This document shows, in pieces, positions 36,853 to 48,399 of a stretch of 64,000 nucleotides of DNA. The notes below the pieces were generated by a model, which made no database searches, was not told where the DNA came from, and was given only the letters and a program-made list of their open reading frames with translations. The first letter of the stretch is position 1, and each line of letters begins with the position of its first letter. Source of the DNA: Gammaproteobacteria bacterium (GTDB lineage Bacteria > Pseudomonadota > Gammaproteobacteria > S012-40); the NCBI GenBank assembly GCA_015487785.1, contig WFPC01000029.1, positions 1 through 64,000 on the forward strand, in the 5' to 3' direction. A program made the translations under genes and the position numbers.

Positions 36853-37929
36853 TCAGCGAAAGTGCGGCATCACCCGCTCGGCGATCAGCCGCAGCGAGGT
36901 CTGCACCTGTTCGCTGGGCAGGGCGCCGGCCCCCACCGCCAGCAGCACGTGATCCACTCCCGCCTTTTGCAGTTTTTTCAGCTTGTGCACGCAATGGGCC
37001 GGGTCACCGACGATGGCCATGCCCATGGTCTCCAGCACCTTGAGCCGGATGGTTTTGCTGAGCAGGGTGTGGAGATGCCCCATGCGCTTGTAATACTCAT
37101 AGCTGTCATAGAGTTTTTGCAAGATGGGTCGGGTCTGTGACAACAGGTTGTGGTAGAACCACTCGAAGGCGGGCTTGGCCAGTTGATGGGCCTGATGGGC
37201 ATCTTCCAGGCAGAAGATACCCACGGTCATGCCTACGCGGTTGTTGAGTCCGGCGGTGGGTGGGGCATCGCCATGCTGGTTCTGCCAGGCACGGCGATAG
37301 CGTTTGATGTCTTCCTTGACCATGAACCAGGGCTTGAACGGGCCGACCAATACCCCCACCCCCTGTTCGGCGGCCAGCTCGAAGCTTTCCGGGCTCACCG
37401 CAGCCGACCAGATGGGCGGGTGGGGCCGCTGGACCACCTTGGGTACGATGTCGATACCCTCGAGTTGGAAATGACGGCCCTGGTAGTTCACCGGCTCGCC
37501 GCCGAAGGACAGGCGCACGATGTCCAGCGCTTCCTGGGTGAGGCTGCGGCTGTGTTTCATCTCGGCGCCGAAGCTGGCGTATTCCTGGGGCGAGAAGCCG
37601 CGGCCATAGCCGAATTCGAGGCGGCCGTTGCTGAGCACATCAAGGCTGGCCAGGCGCTCGGCCACTCGCACCGGGTGAGAATAAGGCAGGGGTACAATGG
37701 CATGGCCCAGGCGCAGCCGGCGGCTGCGCTGGCTGGCGGCGGCGAGGAAGGTCTCCGGTGCCGAGCTGTGGGAATAGCCGGGCATGAAATGGTGTTCCAC
37801 CAGCCAGGCAGTGCGGTAGCCCAGTTCATCGGCCAGGGCCAGTTCGTCGAGGGCGTCGCCATAGAGTTCGGCCTCGCTGCGGGGATCGCCGGGGGGTAGG
37901 GAAAGTTCGTAGAAAAGGTCGAAGTGCAT
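36853..37929 (-). CDS. LLM-class (luciferase-like) flavin-dependent oxidoreductase
   Basis: A TIM-barrel enzyme of 358 residues using reduced FMN or F420-type flavin. FYELSLPPGDPRS, WLVEHHFMPGYSHSSAPETFL, LGHAIVPLPYSHPVRVAE and GRLEFGYGRGFSPQEY are typical of the family. The substrate cannot be read. Start at MHFDLFYEL is favoured by family length; an ATG at 37971 would add 14 residues, and neither has a good Shine-Dalgarno. It is divergent from mlaF. Confidence 0.85.
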   Translation of the reverse strand: MHFDLFYELSLPPGDPRSEAELYGDALDELALADELGYRTAWLVEHHFMPGYSHSSAPETFLAAASQRSRRLRLGHAIVPLPYSHPVRVAERLASLDVLSNGRLEFGYGRGFSPQEYASFGAEMKHSRSLTQEALDIVRLSFGGEPVNYQGRHFQLEGIDIVPKVVQRPHPPIWSAAVSPESFELAAEQGVGVLVGPFKPWFMVKEDIKRYRRAWQNQHGDAPPTAGLNNRVGMTVGIFCLEDAHQAHQLAKPAFEWFYHNLLSQTRPILQKLYDSYEYYKRMGHLHTLLSKTIRLKVLETMGMAIVGDPAHCVHKLKKLQKAGVDHVLLAVGAGALPSEQVQTSLRLIAERVMPHFR

Positions 37930-37976
37930 GCCAGGTATCGCCCAAATGCCGGTGTCGAGTAGTGAAATCATAGGGT

Positions 37977-38004
37977 TTGTCGCGCGATTTGAATAGTGTA
38001 TTCT
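37977..38004 (+). promoter_or_regulatory. Putative mla promoter with palindrome over the -10 box
   Basis: TTGTCG (37977-37982), a 16-nt spacer and TATTCT (37999-38004) precede mlaF. The exact palindrome GAATA-GTG-TATTC (37991-38003) overlaps the -10 box and could bind a regulator. Confidence 0.4.
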
Positions 38005-38067
38005 GATCGCCCCGCGTTTATTCGGGAGGCCGTCTGGACGGGGCCGGGCCCATGACAACGAGGTGAT

Positions 38068-38883
38068 ATGACGACGCAGTCATTAGAGACGGCCGAAGCC
38101 TTGGTGGAGTTGCGCCAGGTCAGCTTCGGCTTCGGTGGGCGCAAGGTGCTCGACGGGGTGGACCTGTTTTTCCCGCGTGGCAAGATCACCACCATCATGG
38201 GGCCCAGTGGTACCGGCAAGACCACCACCCTGCGTTTGATCACCGGGCAGCTAAGGCCCGATGCCGGCGTGGTGCGGGTGGCTGGGCAGGAGGTCTCTGC
38301 ACTGGATCATGCCGGCCTGTTCCGGTTGCGCAAGCGCATGGGCATGATGTTCCAGAGTGGCGCCCTGTTCGCCGATCTCGACGTGTTCGAGAACGTGGCC
38401 TTTCCCTTGCGCGCGCATACGGACTTGCCCGAGAGCATGATCCGCGATGTGGTTCTGATGAAGCTGGAGGCGGTGGGCCTGCGTGGTGCCAGCCGCCTGA
38501 TGCCTGCGGCCCTGTCGGCGGGCATGGCGCGCCGGGTGGCTCTGGCGCGGGCGGTGGCGCTGGACCCCATGCTGATGATGTACGACGAGCCGTTCACCGG
38601 CCAGGATCCCATCACCGTGGGCCGGGTGATGAAACTGATCCGGGAACTCAATGACAACCTGGGCCTGACCAGTATCCTGGTGTCCCACGACGTGAAGGAG
38701 ATCATGGCCATTTCCGATTTTGTCTACATCATTTCCCAGGGGCGGGTGATCGGCCAGGGCAGCCCGGCCCAGTTGCAGCGCTCGGATTCGCCCTGGATAC
38801 GCCAATTCATCCGCGGTGAACGGGAAGGCCCGGCGGCCTTTCACTACCCGGCGCCGGACTATGTGGAGGATCTGCTGGCATGA
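38068..38883 (+). CDS. mlaF: Phospholipid ABC transporter ATP-binding protein MlaF
   Basis: The ATPase of the Mla system, which moves phospholipid between inner and outer membranes; 271 residues. Walker [10 protein letters not shown] is near 49-57, Walker [13 protein letters not shown] near 170, switch His in VSHDVKEI. The signature reads LSAGMARR, whereas MlaF and most ABC proteins have LSGGM/LSGGQ; the first Gly is Ala. C-terminal FHYPAPDY motif matches MlaF. GAGGTGAT precedes the ATG. Confidence 0.94.
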   Translation: MTTQSLETAEALVELRQVSFGFGGRKVLDGVDLFFPRGKITTIMGPSGTGKTTTLRLITGQLRPDAGVVRVAGQEVSALDHAGLFRLRKRMGMMFQSGALFADLDVFENVAFPLRAHTDLPESMIRDVVLMKLEAVGLRGASRLMPAALSAGMARRVALARAVALDPMLMMYDEPFTGQDPITVGRVMKLIRELNDNLGLTSILVSHDVKEIMAISDFVYIISQGRVIGQGSPAQLQRSDSPWIRQFIRGEREGPAAFHYPAPDYVEDLLA

Positions 38884-38893
38884 GGGCCTCGCG

Positions 38894-39673
38894 GTGAACC
38901 CCGTGCGGCGTCTTGGGCGGGCGGGCCTGAACTTTTTCGAGCGTCTGGGACGGGGGCACCTGTTCCTGTTGCGGGTGTTGCTCAATGTGCCGGGCCAGTT
39001 CTTGCAGCTTCGTCTGCTGGCCACCCAGCTCTATTCGGTGGGCGTGCTGTCATTGCTGATCATCGGGGTGTCCGGGCTCACCGTGGGCATGGTGCTGGGG
39101 CTGCAGGGGTATTACACCCTGGTGGATTTCGGTGCCGAGGAGTCGCTGGGACAGATGGTGGCCCTGTCGCTGGTGCGCGAGCTGGGGCCGGTGCTCACGG
39201 CCTTGCTGTTTGCCGGCAGGGCCGGTTCGGCGTTGACCGCCGAGATCGGGCTGATGAAGGTCACCGAGCAGTTGCCGGCCATGGAGATGATGGCGGTGGA
39301 CCCCTATCGCCGGGTGGTGGCGCCCCGTTTCCTGGCCGGCCTGATTTCCTTGCCGTTGCTGGCGGCTGTCTTCAGCGCCATCGGTGTGCTGGGAGGTTAT
39401 TTCGTCGGCGTCGGCCTGTTGGGAATAGATGGTGGTGCATTCTGGTCACAGATGCAGTCGAAAGTAGATTTCTACGATGATATCGCCAACGGTGTCGTCA
39501 AGAGCGTGGTATTCGGTTTCGTGGCCACCTGGATCGCGGTTTTCGAGGGTTACGATGCCGTGCCCACTACCGAGGGCGTGAGCCGTGCCACCACGCGCAC
39601 GGTGGTGCACACGGCCTTTGCCGTGCTGGGGCTGGATTTCATACTCACTGCGCTGATGTTTGGGGGCATATAG
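38894..39673 (+). CDS. mlaE: Phospholipid ABC transporter permease MlaE
   Basis: An inner-membrane permease of 259 residues. [25 protein letters not shown] and [13 protein letters not shown] are the Mla/YrbE signature blocks in the membrane core, with five to six helices. A longer frame to 38816 overlaps mlaF; the GTG at 38894 has GAGGG about 7 nt upstream and begins the MlaE-type N-terminus. Follows mlaF by 10 nt. Confidence 0.93.
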   Translation: MNPVRRLGRAGLNFFERLGRGHLFLLRVLLNVPGQFLQLRLLATQLYSVGVLSLLIIGVSGLTVGMVLGLQGYYTLVDFGAEESLGQMVALSLVRELGPVLTALLFAGRAGSALTAEIGLMKVTEQLPAMEMMAVDPYRRVVAPRFLAGLISLPLLAAVFSAIGVLGGYFVGVGLLGIDGGAFWSQMQSKVDFYDDIANGVVKSVVFGFVATWIAVFEGYDAVPTTEGVSRATTRTVVHTAFAVLGLDFILTALMFGGI

Positions 39674-39676
39674 ATC

Positions 39677-40141
39677 GTGCAAAGCAAAACGCTGGAAATT
39701 ACCGTGGGCCTGTTCGTCGCCCTGGGGTTGGCGGCACTGGTGATGCTGGCCATGAAGGTCAGCAATCTCAGTGACTACGGTGGGGGCGAGACCTACCGGC
39801 TCACGGCCCGTTTCGACAACATTGGCGGGCTGAAGGTGCGTTCGCCGGTGATGGTGGCCGGTGTGCGCATCGGCCAGGTCAGCGACGTGCGGGTGGACCA
39901 CGACACCTACGAGGCGGTGGTGAGCCTGGATATCTACCGCCGCTACGACAACCTGCCGGCGGACACCAGCGCCAGCATATTCACCGCCGGCTTGCTGGGG
40001 GAGCAGTACCTGGCGCTGGAGCCGGGGGGCGAGGAGGAGGTGCTGCGCGATGGTGACGAGATCAAACTCACCCAGTCGGCCATGGTGTTGGAGCAGGTGA
40101 TCGGTCAGGTGTTGTTCAGCAAGGCCGCGGGAGACGAATAG
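39677..40141 (+). CDS. mlaD: MCE-domain lipid-binding protein MlaD
   Basis: A single membrane helix (residues about 9-27) followed by one MCE domain that forms a hexameric ring on MlaE and channels lipid; 154 residues. YRLTARFDNIGGLKVRSPVMVAGV is the MCE signature. GTG start 3 nt after mlaE. The C-terminal helix end (LEQVIGQVLFSK) would plug the ring pore as in E. coli. Confidence 0.93.
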   Translation: MQSKTLEITVGLFVALGLAALVMLAMKVSNLSDYGGGETYRLTARFDNIGGLKVRSPVMVAGVRIGQVSDVRVDHDTYEAVVSLDIYRRYDNLPADTSASIFTAGLLGEQYLALEPGGEEEVLRDGDEIKLTQSAMVLEQVIGQVLFSKAAGDE

Positions 40142-40144
40142 CTC

Positions 40145-41500
40145 ATGCGCTGGTTGAGTGCGCTGCTGTTGGGCCTGGCCGTGGCAACGGTACGGGCGGA
40201 GCCCTTGACGCTGGACGAGGCCATCGAGCGGGCGTTGGAGAGCGATCCCCGCATCAGCGAGATGGAGCGCTGGGTGGAGGCCGCACGGGCGCTGCGCCAG
40301 GAGGCCGATGCCGCCCTCGGAGTCAAGCTGGAGATGAACAGTTTCATCGGCTTGGCACCGGCCATGGACGGGGGATTTTTCACCACCGAGGAATGTGGCA
40401 AGGATGTGAGCTGCCAGGTGCGCAACGACCGCTACGACCTGTCACCGGGCCTGTCCCTGTGGACCTACCTCGAGGCCCGCCTGATCAAGCCCTTGTATAC
40501 CTTCGGCAAGGTGGCGCACTACCGGCGTGCCGCCGAGGCCAATATCGAGGTTAAGCGTGGCGACGTGCGTCTGCGTCGCGGCGAAACCATATTGGAGGTC
40601 AAGCGGGCCTATTACGGCCATCTCACCGCGCGCAGCAGCCGCCTGTTCCTCACCAGCGTGCAGGAACGAGTGGAGGGCGCGCTGGAGCTGGTGGAGGGCT
40701 GGCTGGCGGATGGCGAGGGCGAGGCCAGCCAGGCTGACCTGTACGCCCTGCAATCGGCGAGGGAAGTGGTATCGGCCTATGTGGCCCAGGCTCGCGGTCT
40801 GGAGCAGGTCAGCCTCGATGGGCTCAAAGTGCTCACCGGCATCGGTCTGGACAACGAACTGAGTCTGGCCGAGCAGGGCATCCAGCCCCTGCCCTTGCCG
40901 GAGGGCGACCTGGCCAGTTGGCAGCGCCGGGCGATGGAACAACGTCCGGAAATCGCCCAGTTGGAACATGGGCTGAAGGCGCGTCGGGAGCTGGTGGCGG
41001 GCAGGCAGGCCATGAACCGGCCCAATCTCTATGCCGGAGTGGGAGGGATGATTTCCTATTCGCCGCGGCGTTCACGCATCGACAATCCCTTTGTCTACGA
41101 TGTGTTCAACGACTATGGCAGTACCCCCCTGATCGGTCTGCAGTGGAGCTGGGATCCGGCCACTACCTCGGCCCGCGTGGCGCGCGCCAAGGCCCAGCTC
41201 AACGCCCTGATCGAAAAGAACAGCTTTGCTCGCATGGGCATTCCCTACCAGGTGGCCGAGCAGTATCATCAGGTGCATGCCTATCATGATTCCATGCAGT
41301 CTCTGAAGCAGGGTGCACGCGCGGCGCGGCGCTGGATGATCAGCAGTTACACCGATTTCGAGGCCGGGCTGGAGACCAGCGACAAACTGGTGACTGCCTT
41401 TCAGGCCTATGTGCTGGCCCATACCGAGTACCTGAAGTCGGTGTTCGAATACAACATGCGCGTGGCGAGGTTGCAACAAGTGAGCGGAGTCTATCAATGA
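40145..41500 (+). CDS. TolC-family outer-membrane channel protein inside the mla operon
   Basis: A protein of 451 residues with a signal peptide (LLLGLAVATVRA) and the TolC/OEP repeat structure: long helices with LTLDEAIERALESDP near 22-36, QADLYALQSAREVVSAY and a second repeat with LYAGVGGMISYSPRRS. It would be trimeric and span the outer membrane and periplasm. It begins 3 nt after mlaD, and its stop overlaps mlaC (ATGA), so it is co-translated with the Mla proteins. Normal partners would be RND or ABC adaptors (see RND genes at 14215-18479, which lack a channel), or a Mla-linked role. Confidence 0.88.
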   Translation: MRWLSALLLGLAVATVRAEPLTLDEAIERALESDPRISEMERWVEAARALRQEADAALGVKLEMNSFIGLAPAMDGGFFTTEECGKDVSCQVRNDRYDLSPGLSLWTYLEARLIKPLYTFGKVAHYRRAAEANIEVKRGDVRLRRGETILEVKRAYYGHLTARSSRLFLTSVQERVEGALELVEGWLADGEGEASQADLYALQSAREVVSAYVAQARGLEQVSLDGLKVLTGIGLDNELSLAEQGIQPLPLPEGDLASWQRRAMEQRPEIAQLEHGLKARRELVAGRQAMNRPNLYAGVGGMISYSPRRSRIDNPFVYDVFNDYGSTPLIGLQWSWDPATTSARVARAKAQLNALIEKNSFARMGIPYQVAEQYHQVHAYHDSMQSLKQGARAARRWMISSYTDFEAGLETSDKLVTAFQAYVLAHTEYLKSVFEYNMRVARLQQVSGVYQ

Positions 41501-42105
41501 ACAAGCGAATTCTCTGGATCTGCCTGGTGATGTTGAGCCTGTTGGCCGGCGGGGCACGGGCCGCCGTGGGCCCACAGCAACTGGTGCAGGAGACCTCCGC
41601 CAGGGTAATGGAAAAACTCAAGCAGGACGAGGCGCTGATCAAGTCTGATCCCAAGCATCTGATCGGTCTCATCGATCGCTACATCCTGCCCCATTTCGAT
41701 TTCGAGCGCATGGCGCGCTGGGTGCTGGGCAAATACTGGCGCAGGGCCACACCGGAGCAGCGGCAGCGTTTCGTCGAGGAGTTCCGTGCCCTGCTGGTGC
41801 GCACCTATGCCACCTCGCTGACCGACTTCGTCGACCAGCCCATCACCTATCTGCCGTTTCGGGATGACGTATCCAAGGGCGATGTCACGGTCAAGTCGGA
41901 GGTGGCCCAGCCGGGCGGCTTGCCGGTGCCCATCGATTATCGCCTGCACCTGAAAAACGGGGAATGGAAGGTCTACGACATCGTGATCGACGACGTGAGC
42001 TTGGTGGCCAATTACCGTTCCAGTTTTGCCCGCGAGATCAAGCGGCGGGGCATCCAGGGCCTGATCGAGCGTCTGGCCGAGCGCAACCGGAAAGTGAAGC
42101 AATGA
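41497..42105 (+). CDS. mlaC: Periplasmic phospholipid-binding protein MlaC
   Basis: A shuttle protein of 202 residues with a signal peptide (MNKRILWICLVMLSLLAGGARA). PHFDFERMARWVLGKYWRRATPEQ and TYATSLTDF are hallmarks of the MlaC/Ttg2D family. It carries a lipid between MlaD and an outer-membrane complex. It overlaps the TolC-like gene start-to-stop and the mlaB start at the other end. Confidence 0.94.
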   Translation: MNKRILWICLVMLSLLAGGARAAVGPQQLVQETSARVMEKLKQDEALIKSDPKHLIGLIDRYILPHFDFERMARWVLGKYWRRATPEQRQRFVEEFRALLVRTYATSLTDFVDQPITYLPFRDDVSKGDVTVKSEVAQPGGLPVPIDYRLHLKNGEWKVYDIVIDDVSLVANYRSSFAREIKRRGIQGLIERLAERNRKVKQ

Positions 42106-42407
42106 GTCAGCCCTCGCTGAGGTCTCACGGCGAGGGGCGTTATGTCCTGGCCGGTGAGCTGAGCTGGCAGACGGTGCCGGAGCTGTTGCGTCGGGCCGAG
42201 CTGCGCTTCGAACCCCAGGCCGGGCTGGTGATCGACCTGGCACAGGTGGAACGCTCCGACAGCGCCGGCCTGGCCCTGCTCACCGAGTGGTTGCGCCAGG
42301 CCCGTCGACAGGGTGCGAGGCTGAGTTTCGCCAATCTGCCCGAACAGATGCGCAGCCTGGCGCGGGTGTCGGGCGTGTTGGACATCCTGCCCCTGGAGGA
42401 AGCCTGA
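42102..42407 (+). CDS. mlaB: STAS-domain protein MlaB
   Basis: A cytosolic STAS protein of 101 residues that stabilises and activates MlaF. VIDLAQVERSDSAGLALLTEWL contains the conserved DSAGL core with the Ser. ATGA overlap with mlaC fixes the start. The longer frame from 41964 is out of the mlaC frame and rejected. Confidence 0.9.
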   Translation: MSQPSLRSHGEGRYVLAGELSWQTVPELLRRAELRFEPQAGLVIDLAQVERSDSAGLALLTEWLRQARRQGARLSFANLPEQMRSLARVSGVLDILPLEEA

Positions 42408-42423
42408 GGCCGGCGCGGAAGTG

Positions 42424-42450
42424 TTGGCCGCTTTCCGCCAATCGGTGTTA
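42424..42450 (+). promoter_or_regulatory. Possible promoter before ibaG-murA
   Basis: TTGGCC, an 18-nt spacer and TTATCA lie in the 85 nt between mlaB and ibaG. It may give murA and the his genes independent transcription. Confidence 0.3.
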
Positions 42451-42492
42451 TCATCCCGGGTTTCCGCAAGTTTGAGCAATACAGCGTAGTCG

Positions 42493-44014
<1,522 letters not shown>

Positions 44015-44046
44015 GCCCCGGCCACACTGCAGGCAAGAGAAACACC

Positions 44047-44694
44047 ATGTCCGAGTCATTGACCATCGCCTTGTCCAAGGGGCGCATTTTCAAGGAAACC
44101 GTACCCCTGCTGGCGCGCGCCGGCATCGAGCCGGTGGAAGACCCCGAGCGCAGTCGCAAGCTGATCCTCGATACCAACCTGCCCCAGATGAAATTGGTCA
44201 TCGTGCGGGCCTCTGATGTGCCCACCTACGTGGAATACGGTGCCGCCGATCTGGGCGTGGCCGGCAAGGACGTGTTGCTGGAGCATGGTGGCGAAGGGGT
44301 CTATGAGCCGCTGGATCTGCGCATTGCGCGCTGTCGGCTGATGCTGGCCGAACGTCCGGGCCTGGCGCCACGGCCGGGGCGGCGGCGCATCGCCACCAAG
44401 TATGTGCAGTCGGCGCGGCGCTATTTCGCCGCCAAGGGCGAACAGGTGGAAATCATCAAGCTCTATGGTTCCATGGAGCTGGCCCCTCTGGTGGGGCTGG
44501 CCGAGGCCATCGTGGACGTGGTGGATACCGGCAACACCCTGCGCGCCAATGGCCTGGAACCCACCGAGCACATTGCCGACATCAGCTCGCGGCTGATCGT
44601 CAACAAGGCCGCCATGAAGACCAAGTCACGGGCGATCAAGGACTTCATCGCCCACATGCAGGCCGCAGTGGAAGACCTGAAGCAGAGCGCCTGA
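44047..44694 (+). CDS. hisG: ATP phosphoribosyltransferase, short form (HisG)
   Basis: First step of histidine synthesis, condensing ATP and PRPP; 215 residues, so the short form lacking the regulatory C-terminal domain. [18 protein letters not shown] and [10 protein letters not shown] are characteristic; [15 protein letters not shown] is the PRPP-binding block. This form needs HisZ as regulatory partner. No hisZ is in the window. Confidence 0.95.
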   Translation: MSESLTIALSKGRIFKETVPLLARAGIEPVEDPERSRKLILDTNLPQMKLVIVRASDVPTYVEYGAADLGVAGKDVLLEHGGEGVYEPLDLRIARCRLMLAERPGLAPRPGRRRIATKYVQSARRYFAAKGEQVEIIKLYGSMELAPLVGLAEAIVDVVDTGNTLRANGLEPTEHIADISSRLIVNKAAMKTKSRAIKDFIAHMQAAVEDLKQSA

Positions 44695-44722
44695 TCCGCA
44701 GCAACCGTCAGAGAGAGTCAGC

Positions 44723-46021
44723 ATGATCGAACTGAAACAACTCGACAGCCAAAGCAAGGACTTCTGGCCCACCCTGGAGGCCCTGATCGATTGGGAGGGG
44801 GTATCCGATGCCCAGGTGATGGAGACTGTGAGCGCCATCCTGCGCGACGTGCGTCGTCGCGGAGATGCCGCGGTGATCGAATACACCAACCGTTTCGATC
44901 GCATGAACGTGCAGCGCATGGAGGAGTTGGAGATTCCGCGCGCCCGGCTACAGCAGGCGCTGGATGGCCTGGACGGCGAGCTGCGCCGGTTGCTGGAACA
45001 GGCGGCCGAGCGCATCCGTGCCTATCATCAGCGCCAGAAGGCCGAGTCCTGGACCTATACCGAAGCCGATGGCACCGTGTTGGGCCAGCAGGTCACTGCG
45101 GTGGACCGGGCCGGGCTGTACGTGCCTGGCGGCAAGGCGGCCTACCCCTCCTCGGTGCTGATGAATGCCATACCGGCCAAGGTGGCCGGAGTGCCGGAAC
45201 TCATCATGGTGGTACCCACCCCCGAGGGTGAACTCAACGAGCTGGTGTTGGCCGCGGCCCTGATTGCCGGGGTGGACCGGGTGTTCGCCATCGGTGGCGC
45301 CCAGGCGGTGGCGGCGCTGGCCTATGGCACCGAGACCGTGCCCCAGGTGGCTAAGATCGTGGGTCCCGGCAATATCTACGTGGCCACCGCCAAGCGCATG
45401 GTATTCGGCACCGTGGGCATCGACATGATCGCCGGGCCCTCGGAAATCCTGATCATCTGTGATGGTGGCACCGACCCCGACTGGATCGCCATGGACCTGT
45501 TCTCTCAGGCCGAGCACGACGAGGATGCCCAGGCCATCCTGGTCTGTCCCGACCAAGCCTACCTGCAGCGGGTGCGCGAGAGTATCGAGCGCTTGGCGCC
45601 ACAGATGGAGCGGGCCGAGATCATCGCCAAGTCCCTGGGCGCGCGCGCGGCTCTGATCAAGGTGCGTGACCTGGAGGAAGCCGCCGAGGTGGCCAATTTC
45701 GTCGCGCCCGAACATCTGGAGCTGTCGGTGGCCGATCCGCAGGGTCTGGTCAAGCGCATTCGCAATGCCGGCGCCATCTTCATGGGGCGTTATACCGCCG
45801 AGGCGGTGGGTGACTATTGCGCCGGGCCCAATCACGTCTTGCCCACCTCGCGCACCGCCCGTTTCAGCTCGCCGCTGGGGGTCTACGACTTCCAGAAGCG
45901 ATCCAGTCTCATCATGTGTTCCGCCGCCGGTGCCTCGGAGCTGGGCAAGATCGCCAGCAAGCTGGCCCGCGGGGAGGGGCTCACCGCCCATGCCCGCTCC
46001 GCCGAGTACCGGATCAAGTGA
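44723..46021 (+). CDS. hisD: Histidinol dehydrogenase HisD
   Basis: Oxidises histidinol to histidine with two NAD+; zinc enzyme of 432 residues. [34 protein letters not shown] and [14 protein letters not shown] (zinc and substrate ligands) are present; catalytic Glu-His lie in the VAPEHLEL block. Second gene of the his cluster, 28 nt after hisG. Confidence 0.97.
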   Translation: MIELKQLDSQSKDFWPTLEALIDWEGVSDAQVMETVSAILRDVRRRGDAAVIEYTNRFDRMNVQRMEELEIPRARLQQALDGLDGELRRLLEQAAERIRAYHQRQKAESWTYTEADGTVLGQQVTAVDRAGLYVPGGKAAYPSSVLMNAIPAKVAGVPELIMVVPTPEGELNELVLAAALIAGVDRVFAIGGAQAVAALAYGTETVPQVAKIVGPGNIYVATAKRMVFGTVGIDMIAGPSEILIICDGGTDPDWIAMDLFSQAEHDEDAQAILVCPDQAYLQRVRESIERLAPQMERAEIIAKSLGARAALIKVRDLEEAAEVANFVAPEHLELSVADPQGLVKRIRNAGAIFMGRYTAEAVGDYCAGPNHVLPTSRTARFSSPLGVYDFQKRSSLIMCSAAGASELGKIASKLARGEGLTAHARSAEYRIK

Positions 46022-46022
46022 C

Positions 46023-47132
46023 ATGAACGCGGACCTGGTACAGCGCTGGATTCGTCCGCAGCTCCGGGAGCTGCGGGCCTATCATGTGCCCGAGGCCAGC
46101 GGCCTGGTCAAGCTCGACGCCATGGAAAACCCCTATCCACTGCCCACCGAACTGGTGGATACCTGGCTGGAGACCCTGCGAGGCGCTGAACTCAACCGCT
46201 ATCCCGACCCCCAGGCGGCGGCGCTCAAGGCGCGGCTGCGCGAAAGCCAGGGCGTGCCTGCCGACAGCGGGCTGTTGCTGGGCAATGGTTCCGACGAACT
46301 GATCCAGCTCCTGGCGCTGGCGCTGGCCGGGCCGGGGCGCGGCCTGCTGACGGTGGAGCCCGGCTTCGCCATGTATCGCCTGATCGCCCGTTTCTGTGGC
46401 CTGGACTACCACGGGGTGAGCCTGCGGGAGGATTTCAGCCTGGACCTGCCGGCATTGCTGACAGCCATCGAACGCCGGCAGCCGGCCCTGGTGTTTTTGG
46501 CCTATCCCAACAATCCCACCGGCAACCTGTTCGATCGCGCGGCGGTGGAACACATCATCCAGGCCAGTCCTGGCCTGGTGGTGATCGACGAGGCCTATCA
46601 CGCCTTCGCCGAGGACAGTTGGCTGGCCAGGGTGAGCGAATACCCCAACCTGGTGGTGATGCGCACCTTGTCCAAGATGGGTCTGGCCGGCCTGCGGTTG
46701 GGCTTCATGGTGGCCGATCCGGCCTGGGTGGCTGAGTTTGACAAGTTGCGCCTGCCCTATAACATCAACGTGTTGACGCAGCTCAGCGCGGAATTCGCCC
46801 TGCGTCACGCAGAAGTGTTCCAGCAGCAGACCGCGCTCATCCGGGCCCAGCGCGACAGCTTGTTCGCGGCCTTGCAGGACATACCCGGCGTACAGCCCTA
46901 TCCCAGCCGGGCGAACTTCATCCTGTTTCGCCTGTCTGCCGGTGGAGCGGACGAGGTGTTCGAGGCCCTGCGGGAGGCCGGCATCCTGATCAAGAATCTG
47001 CACGGGGCCGGGGGCCTGCTGCGGGATTGCCTGCGGGTGACGGTGGGTACGCAAGAGGAGAATGCCGCCTTCGTGCGGGCATTGAAGACGATAATGGCGG
47101 GCCGCGATCTGGCCCGCGCAGGAGGACTGTAA
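46023..47132 (+). CDS. hisC: Histidinol-phosphate aminotransferase HisC
   Basis: A PLP aminotransferase of 369 residues. LDAMENPYPLP at the N-terminus, NGSDELIQLL, YPNNPTGNLF, VIDEAYHAF and the PLP lysine in TLSKMGLAGLRLG fit HisC. Starts 1 nt after the hisD stop; a long extended frame from 45666 overlaps hisD and is rejected. Confidence 0.96.
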   Translation: MNADLVQRWIRPQLRELRAYHVPEASGLVKLDAMENPYPLPTELVDTWLETLRGAELNRYPDPQAAALKARLRESQGVPADSGLLLGNGSDELIQLLALALAGPGRGLLTVEPGFAMYRLIARFCGLDYHGVSLREDFSLDLPALLTAIERRQPALVFLAYPNNPTGNLFDRAAVEHIIQASPGLVVIDEAYHAFAEDSWLARVSEYPNLVVMRTLSKMGLAGLRLGFMVADPAWVAEFDKLRLPYNINVLTQLSAEFALRHAEVFQQQTALIRAQRDSLFAALQDIPGVQPYPSRANFILFRLSAGGADEVFEALREAGILIKNLHGAGGLLRDCLRVTVGTQEENAAFVRALKTIMAGRDLARAGGL

Positions 47133-47135
47133 GCC

Positions 47136-47726
47136 ATGGCGCGCAAGGCAAGTGTCAGTCGCAATACCCTGGAGACCCAGATCGAGGTCAGCCTGGATCT
47201 CGACGGCGAGGGGCGTTCGCAACTGGATACCGGGGTGCCCTTTCTGGAACACATGCTGGACCAGGTGGCCCGCCATGGCCTGATCGATCTCGCCATCAGC
47301 GCCCGCGGTGATCTGCACATCGATGCCCATCACACGGTGGAAGACATCGGCATCACCCTGGGGCAGGCCATGGCCCGGGCGCTGGGGGACAAGAAGGGCC
47401 TGTGCCGCTACGGTCATGCCTACGTACCCCTGGACGAGGCTCTCAGCCGGGTGGTGATCGATTTCTCCGGGCGTCCGGGGTTGGTGTTCGCGGTGGAGTT
47501 TCCCCGTGCCAGCATTGGTGGTTTCGACACCGAGCTGTTCCATGAATTCTTCCAGGGCTTCGTCAATCACGCCCAGGCCACCGTGCACGTGGACTGTCTG
47601 CGCGGACGTAACGCCCACCATATCGCCGAGACGGTGTTCAAGGCCTTCGGCCGGGCCCTGCGCATGGCCCTGACCTCGGATCCGCGCATGAGCGGCGTGG
47701 TGCCATCCACCAAGGGCAGTCTCTGA
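47136..47726 (+). CDS. hisB: Imidazoleglycerol-phosphate dehydratase HisB
   Basis: A manganese enzyme of 196 residues. [32 protein letters not shown] and [20 protein letters not shown] contain the His-His-x-x-x-Glu metal ligands. It is monofunctional; no histidinol-phosphatase domain as in E. coli HisB is fused, so the phosphatase must be elsewhere. AGGAGG precedes the start. Confidence 0.96.
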   Translation: MARKASVSRNTLETQIEVSLDLDGEGRSQLDTGVPFLEHMLDQVARHGLIDLAISARGDLHIDAHHTVEDIGITLGQAMARALGDKKGLCRYGHAYVPLDEALSRVVIDFSGRPGLVFAVEFPRASIGGFDTELFHEFFQGFVNHAQATVHVDCLRGRNAHHIAETVFKAFGRALRMALTSDPRMSGVVPSTKGSL

Positions 47727-47736
47727 GAGTTCAAAC

Positions 47737-48384
47737 ATGGGCAGTATTGCAGTGATCGACTACGGCCTGGGCAACCTGCACTCGGTGGCCAAAGCGCTGG
47801 AACAGGTGAGCGAGGGCGCGCGCGTGCGCATCACCTCGGACCCGGCCGAGGTGACGGCCGCCGAGCGGGTGGTTTTCCCCGGGGTCGGCGCCATTCGCGA
47901 CTGCATGGATGGCCTGCGTCGGCATGGCCTGGACGAGGCCCTGCGCGAGGCAGTGGCGGCGGGTAAACCCTTGCTGGGTATCTGCGTGGGCATGCAGGCC
48001 CTGATGCGGGCCAGCGAGGAAAACGGCGGCACCCAATGCCTGGGTCTGCTGCCTGGACAGGTGCGCTTCTTCGGTACCGGGCAGCGCGATCCACACACCG
48101 GCGCGCGGCTGAAGATTCCCCACATGGGCTGGAACCAGGTACACCAGACCCGCACCCATGCGTTGTGGACGGGAATCGAGCAAGACAGCCGGTTCTATTT
48201 CGTGCACAGTTATTTCGTGGACCTTCCCGCGGCCGACCAGGTGGCGGGTGAAACCCACTACGGCAGGCGTTTTTGCTCGGCGGTGGCCAGCGGCGCCCTG
48301 TTTGCGGTGCAGTTCCACCCGGAGAAGAGTCAGCATGCGGGGTTGAGACTATTGGCCAACTTCACCCGTTGGCAGGGCGACTGA
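47737..48384 (+). CDS. hisH: Imidazole glycerol phosphate synthase, glutaminase subunit HisH
   Basis: A class I amidotransferase of 215 residues feeding ammonia to His[13 protein letters not shown] has the nucleophilic Cys; [11 protein letters not shown] has the His-Glu of the triad. Follows hisB by 10 nt. Confidence 0.96.
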   Translation: MGSIAVIDYGLGNLHSVAKALEQVSEGARVRITSDPAEVTAAERVVFPGVGAIRDCMDGLRRHGLDEALREAVAAGKPLLGICVGMQALMRASEENGGTQCLGLLPGQVRFFGTGQRDPHTGARLKIPHMGWNQVHQTRTHALWTGIEQDSRFYFVHSYFVDLPAADQVAGETHYGRRFCSAVASGALFAVQFHPEKSQHAGLRLLANFTRWQGD

Positions 48385-48399
48385 GGACGAGGCAAGGCG

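Noticed and set aside
46014-47738. 574-codon minus-strand frame opposite hisC-hisB
   Set aside because: Antisense to two certain enzymes; no domain.
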